Assembly: GCA_026393955.1 (NCBI GenBank)
Contig: JAPKZE010000345.1
Location: forward strand, 1 to 6,456
Direction: 5' to 3'
DNA length: 6,456 bases
From: Candidatus Aminicenantota bacterium
Lineage (GTDB): Bacteria; Acidobacteriota; Aminicenantia; Aminicenantales; Saccharicenantaceae
Below are positions 4,465-6,456 of this stretch, piece after piece (positions within the stretch are counted from its first letter, which is position 1; every line of letters starts with the position of its first letter). A program made the position numbers and the translations under genes. The notes beneath the pieces are model-generated. The model made no database searches. It was not told the DNA's origin and saw only the letters and a program-made list of their open reading frames with translations.

Positions 4465-5496
4465 ATGGCGTCCATAGGTCAGACCTTACGGGAGGAGCGC
4501 GAGGCGCGCAGCATCTCCATCGAGGAGATCGCCTCGGCCACCAAGATCGTCCCTCGCTACCTCGAGGCCCTGGAGGCCGACCGCCTGGACCAGATGCCCG
4601 GCGGGTTCTTCATCCGGGGGATCATCCGTACCTACGCCAAATCAGTCGGGCTCGATCCCGAGGAGGTCCTGAACCGCTACAAGGCGGCCGGACTTCTCGA
4701 AGCGGCCGCGCCGGAAAGGAAGATCTTCCCGAGGTCCGCTCCAAAGGCCTCGCCGCGGCCCGAGCCTGCCGAGACCGTCACCCCCGTCGTCCCCGTCGAA
4801 CCGGCCCCGGCGATCGAACCGGCCCCGGCCGCAGAGCCCGAGGCCCCCCCGGACCTCGAGAAAGCCTCCCCCACCGTCCACTTCGAAGAAGCCCCCAAGC
4901 CCAGGCTCTCGGAGGCGGCCCGCAAGCGCATCCTGGCCTGGACCTGGCGCGGCCTCGCGGCCGTGGCCCTCGTGGCCGTGATCATCATCGTCTGGCCGTC
5001 CCGGCGTCACAAGGCTGACGCGCCCCAACCCGGGACGACCGCCGCCGAAGCCGTCGTCCCGCCGCCGCCGGCGACCACGCCGGGAACGACCCCCGCGTCC
5101 GCGCCGCGCCCGGAGACGGTGACCGCACCCGCCGTTCAGGCCGAGCCCGCTCCGCCCGGGCCGTCGGCGACAACCGGGTTGGCCCCGGCCGCCGAGAAGG
5201 TCTGGAAGGGCCTCACGATCGAGATCACCTTCCAGGCCGAGACCTGGATCCAGGTCCGCACGGACGGCGAGCTCAAGATCAACGGCCTTTTTCCCCCCGG
5301 CACCACAGCCCGGGCCCAGGCTGACGAACGTCTCCTCATCCACACCGGCAACGCCGGAGGCTTCACGTTCCGTCTCAACGGCCAGCCGGCCAAACCCCTC
5401 GGCCGATCGGGGCAGGTCCTGACGGACATCAGGATCACGCTGGAGAATATCAAGGACTTCCTCGAGAGCCCGTCCTCCGGCCTGCCGACGGGGTGA
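4465..5496 (+). CDS. rodZ: RodZ-like cytoskeletal/cell-shape protein
   Basis: RodZ links the MreB cytoskeleton to the periplasmic elongation machinery. The 343-residue product has the standard three-part build. A cytoplasmic helix-turn-helix of the HTH_25 type occupies about residues 3-72 (L-R-E-E-R-E, I-E-E-I-A-S-A-T-K-I, Y-L-E-A-L-E, P-G-G-F-F-I-R-G-I-I-R-T-Y-A). A proline/alanine-rich linker (85-150) follows, then one membrane helix (about 161-178), a second Pro/Ala/Thr-rich linker (185-245), and a C-terminal DUF4115 beta domain (248-330: T-I-E-I-T-F-Q-A-E-T-W-I-Q-V, P-P-G-T-T, F-R-L-N-G-Q). Its type II orientation leaves the C-terminus outside. The first linker contains a 16-base direct repeat (4796-4811 and 4814-4829, period 18) encoding repeated E-P-A-P-A. 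The start ATG 4465 is the natural beginning of the HTH domain. It lies behind the terminator-like palindrome, so separate transcription is likely. Confidence 0.92.
   Translation: MASIGQTLREEREARSISIEEIASATKIVPRYLEALEADRLDQMPGGFFIRGIIRTYAKSVGLDPEEVLNRYKAAGLLEAAAPERKIFPRSAPKASPRPEPAETVTPVVPVEPAPAIEPAPAAEPEAPPDLEKASPTVHFEEAPKPRLSEAARKRILAWTWRGLAAVALVAVIIIVWPSRRHKADAPQPGTTAAEAVVPPPPATTPGTTPASAPRPETVTAPAVQAEPAPPGPSATTGLAPAAEKVWKGLTIEITFQAETWIQVRTDGELKINGLFPPGTTARAQADERLLIHTGNAGGFTFRLNGQPAKPLGRSGQVLTDIRITLENIKDFLESPSSGLPTG
4796..4829 (+). repeat. Short in-frame direct repeat in the RodZ linker
   Basis: TCGAACCGGCCCCGGC occurs at 4796-4811 and again at 4814-4829, a period of 18 bases or six codons, encoding successive E-P-A-P-A units. 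Length variation by slippage here would add or remove linker residues without breaking the frame. Confidence 0.8.
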
Positions 5497-5528
5497 CGTC
5501 CCGCCCCATGCTTCCGAGCGTCTGAATC

Positions 5529-6263
5529 ATGCCCACCGACCAGGCCGAAGCCGTCGTCCTGCGAACCTCGAACATCGGCGACCAGGATAAGATCGCCGTC
5601 TTCTTCTGCCGCGAAAAAGGCGTCCTCCGGGGAGTGGCCAAGGGCGCCCGCAAGTTCGGCAACCGCTTCGGCAGCAGCCTCGAGCCCATGTCCGTCGTCC
5701 ACGTGTTCTACTACGAGAAGGAGCGCCGCGAGCTCGTCACCGTCTCCGGCTGCGACCTCATCGAGTCCTTCTTCGAGATCCAGGCTGAGCCCGAGACGGC
5801 TTTCCTGCTGACCTATTTCGCCGAGCTCATCGAGGAGTTCGCCCCGGCCCGGGCCCGCGAGGAGGTCCTTTACCGGCTCCTCCTCTCCGTCCTCCGCTGC
5901 CTCAAAGGCGGCGGCGACCGGGAGTTCACGGCGGCCTACTTCGAGGCCTGGTTCCTCCAGTCCAACGGGCTCCTGCCGGACCTCTCCGGCTGCCGGAATT
6001 GCCGCAAACCCCTCGTCGCGAGCTGGCTGGCCCTCAAGAAGGACGGCGCCTACTGCCCCGATTGCACGCCCGTCAGGAAGGACGAGATCCCCCCCGCGAT
6101 CCAGGGGTTCCTCCGTTGGATCCGCAAGAACCCGCCGGCCGGGGGCTGCGCCCCGCCGTTCCCCCCTGGGGAGATGGCCGCCATCCGCAGGTCCCTCCAG
6201 GCCATGATCGTCTACCATATGGAGCGGGAGCCCCGGAGTCTGCAGTTCCTCAAGACGAAGTGA
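5529..6263 (+). CDS. recO: DNA repair protein RecO
   Basis: RecO works with RecF and RecR to load RecA on SSB-coated single-stranded DNA during gap repair, and it anneals complementary strands. The 244-residue product has the usual length. An N-terminal OB-fold (about 1-80) starts with the family pattern E-A-V-V-L-R-T-S-N-I-G-D-Q-D-K-I (7-22), followed by G-V-L-R-G-V-A-K-G-A-R-K (31-42), whose basic residues fit DNA binding. A helical domain follows, with a four-cysteine zinc site C155, C158, C176 and C179 (C-R-N-C and C-P-D-C). Many RecO proteins keep this zinc site, while E. coli RecO has lost it. ATG 5529 is chosen because it gives the family's normal N-terminus; no strong ribosome binding site precedes it. 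It lies 32 bases after rodZ and is probably co-transcribed with it. The last residues (about 225-244) are consistent with a RecO C-terminus, so it appears complete. Confidence 0.94.
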   Translation: MPTDQAEAVVLRTSNIGDQDKIAVFFCREKGVLRGVAKGARKFGNRFGSSLEPMSVVHVFYYEKERRELVTVSGCDLIESFFEIQAEPETAFLLTYFAELIEEFAPARAREEVLYRLLLSVLRCLKGGGDREFTAAYFEAWFLQSNGLLPDLSGCRNCRKPLVASWLALKKDGAYCPDCTPVRKDEIPPAIQGFLRWIRKNPPAGGCAPPFPPGEMAAIRRSLQAMIVYHMEREPRSLQFLKTK

Positions 6264-6264
6264 G

Positions 6265-6284
6265 CCCGATTTGCTATAATCGGG
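6265..6284 (+). promoter_or_regulatory. Extended -10 promoter inside a perfect inverted repeat
   Basis: TGCTATAAT (6272-6280) is a perfect extended -10 element. It is flanked and partly covered by the inverted repeat CCCGATT (6265-6271) and AATCGGG (6278-6284), 7 bp each with a 6-base centre. Transcription would begin near 6287, about 62 bases before the TTG start of the next gene. The inverted repeat is placed where a repressor could block RNA polymerase. As RNA it lacks a T-run, so it is a poor terminator for recO. No clear -35 box is visible. Confidence 0.5.
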
Positions 6285-6313
6285 TGGAACAAATTCGACC
6301 ATCGGACGGTTTT

Positions 6314-6352
6314 ATGATCACGGTCCCGTTTCGACCTAGGAGGCTTCATTGA
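6314..6352 (+). other. Possible 12-codon upstream open reading frame
   Basis: ATG 6314 opens a frame for M-I-T-V-P-F-R-P-R-R-L-H and stops at TGA 6350-6352, which overlaps the TTG start of the next gene (TTGA). Its ribosome binding site is weak (GGACGG, 6304-6309). The overlap would permit translational coupling, but an open frame this short can arise by chance. Confidence 0.2.
6338..6343 (+). promoter_or_regulatory. Consensus ribosome binding site setting a TTG start
   Basis: AGGAGG, five bases before TTG 6349. An in-frame TAG at 6337-6339 rules out any earlier start, and no ATG is in frame before the signal peptide, so this site identifies TTG as the start. Confidence 0.85.
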
Positions 6353-6456
6353 AAAAAGCTGTGCTCATCGCCCCCCTTCTCCTGATCGCCCTATCCCTAT
6401 CCCTGTCGGCACAGCTCCGAACGGGTTTGGTGCAGGGCCGGATCGTGGACAAGCAG
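6349..6456 (+). CDS. Start of an exported protein, probably with a carboxypeptidase-regulatory-like/TonB-receptor N-terminus (partial)
   Basis: The first 36 codons of a gene cut by the right edge. It begins with TTG behind a consensus AGGAGG. The N-terminus is a clear signal peptide: K-K at 2-3, a hydrophobic core of Leu, Ile and Ala (4-19), and a likely cleavage near A21-Q22. The mature part begins with G-L-V-Q-G-R-I-V-D-K-Q (26-36), which fits the first strand of a carboxypeptidase-regulatory-like domain (pattern G-x-V-x-D). In Bacteroidetes and Acidobacteriota, such a domain directly after a signal peptide often precedes a TonB-dependent receptor plug and barrel, but other exported proteins also carry it. 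It has its own likely promoter in the gap after recO. Export is well supported; the receptor identity is inference. Confidence 0.75.
   Translation, partial: MKKAVLIAPLLLIALSLSLSAQLRTGLVQGRIVDKQ

Noticed and set aside
6265..6284. Hairpin after recO as an intrinsic terminator
   Set aside because: No T-run follows, and the sequence contains a perfect extended -10, so a promoter/operator reading fits better.
5136..6302. 388-codon minus-strand open frame across rodZ and recO
   Set aside because: RodZ and RecO are recognised on the other strand with full domains; this frame has no family pattern and crosses the junction between two genes.
1..6456. A hidden defence system, CRISPR array or toxin-antitoxin pair
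   Set aside because: No spaced repeats, no cas-like genes and no paired small toxin/antitoxin frames with motifs were seen. The GIY-YIG protein is of the widespread YhbQ-like type and has no defence partners beside it.

Overview
This is ordinary chromosomal DNA from a high-GC bacterium. A Gram-negative-type envelope is suggested by RodZ, FtsEX and, at the right edge, the start of an exported protein that looks like a TonB-receptor/carboxypeptidase-regulatory-domain protein. The mix of genes (a small DUF6677-like membrane protein beside ftsEX, then rodZ and recO) reminds me of Acidobacteriota or the related Aminicenantes lineage. That placement comes from memory of the families, not from a search.

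Layout: everything left of about 2157 is on the minus strand and everything right of about 2277 is on the plus strand, so there is one divergent junction at 2158-2276. Reading leftward from the junction: a formamidopyrimidine-DNA glycosylase (fpg/mutM), a tRNA-Arg(CCU) whose promoter overlaps the fpg stop codon, a 132-residue single-pass membrane protein of unknown function with its own promoter, a YhbQ-like GIY-YIG nuclease-domain protein, a 192-base intergenic stretch, and the first four codons of another gene with a good ribosome binding site. Reading rightward: a tightly coupled four-gene set (DUF6677-like membrane protein, a 60-residue two-helix membrane protein, ftsE, ftsX), a terminator-like palindrome, rodZ, recO, and the start of the exported protein, which has a TTG start.

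The plus-strand genes serve cell-envelope work (FtsEX control of peptidoglycan hydrolysis, RodZ coupling of MreB to elongation) and recombination repair (RecO). The minus side holds base-excision repair (Fpg), a tRNA and a possible nuclease. The most interesting non-coding structure is two long imperfect palindromes of REP/MITE-like shape, one at the divergent junction and one between ftsX and rodZ. Several -10 boxes lie so close to start codons that leaderless mRNAs are likely. I see no CRISPR array, complete transposase, defence island or clearly new multi-gene system.
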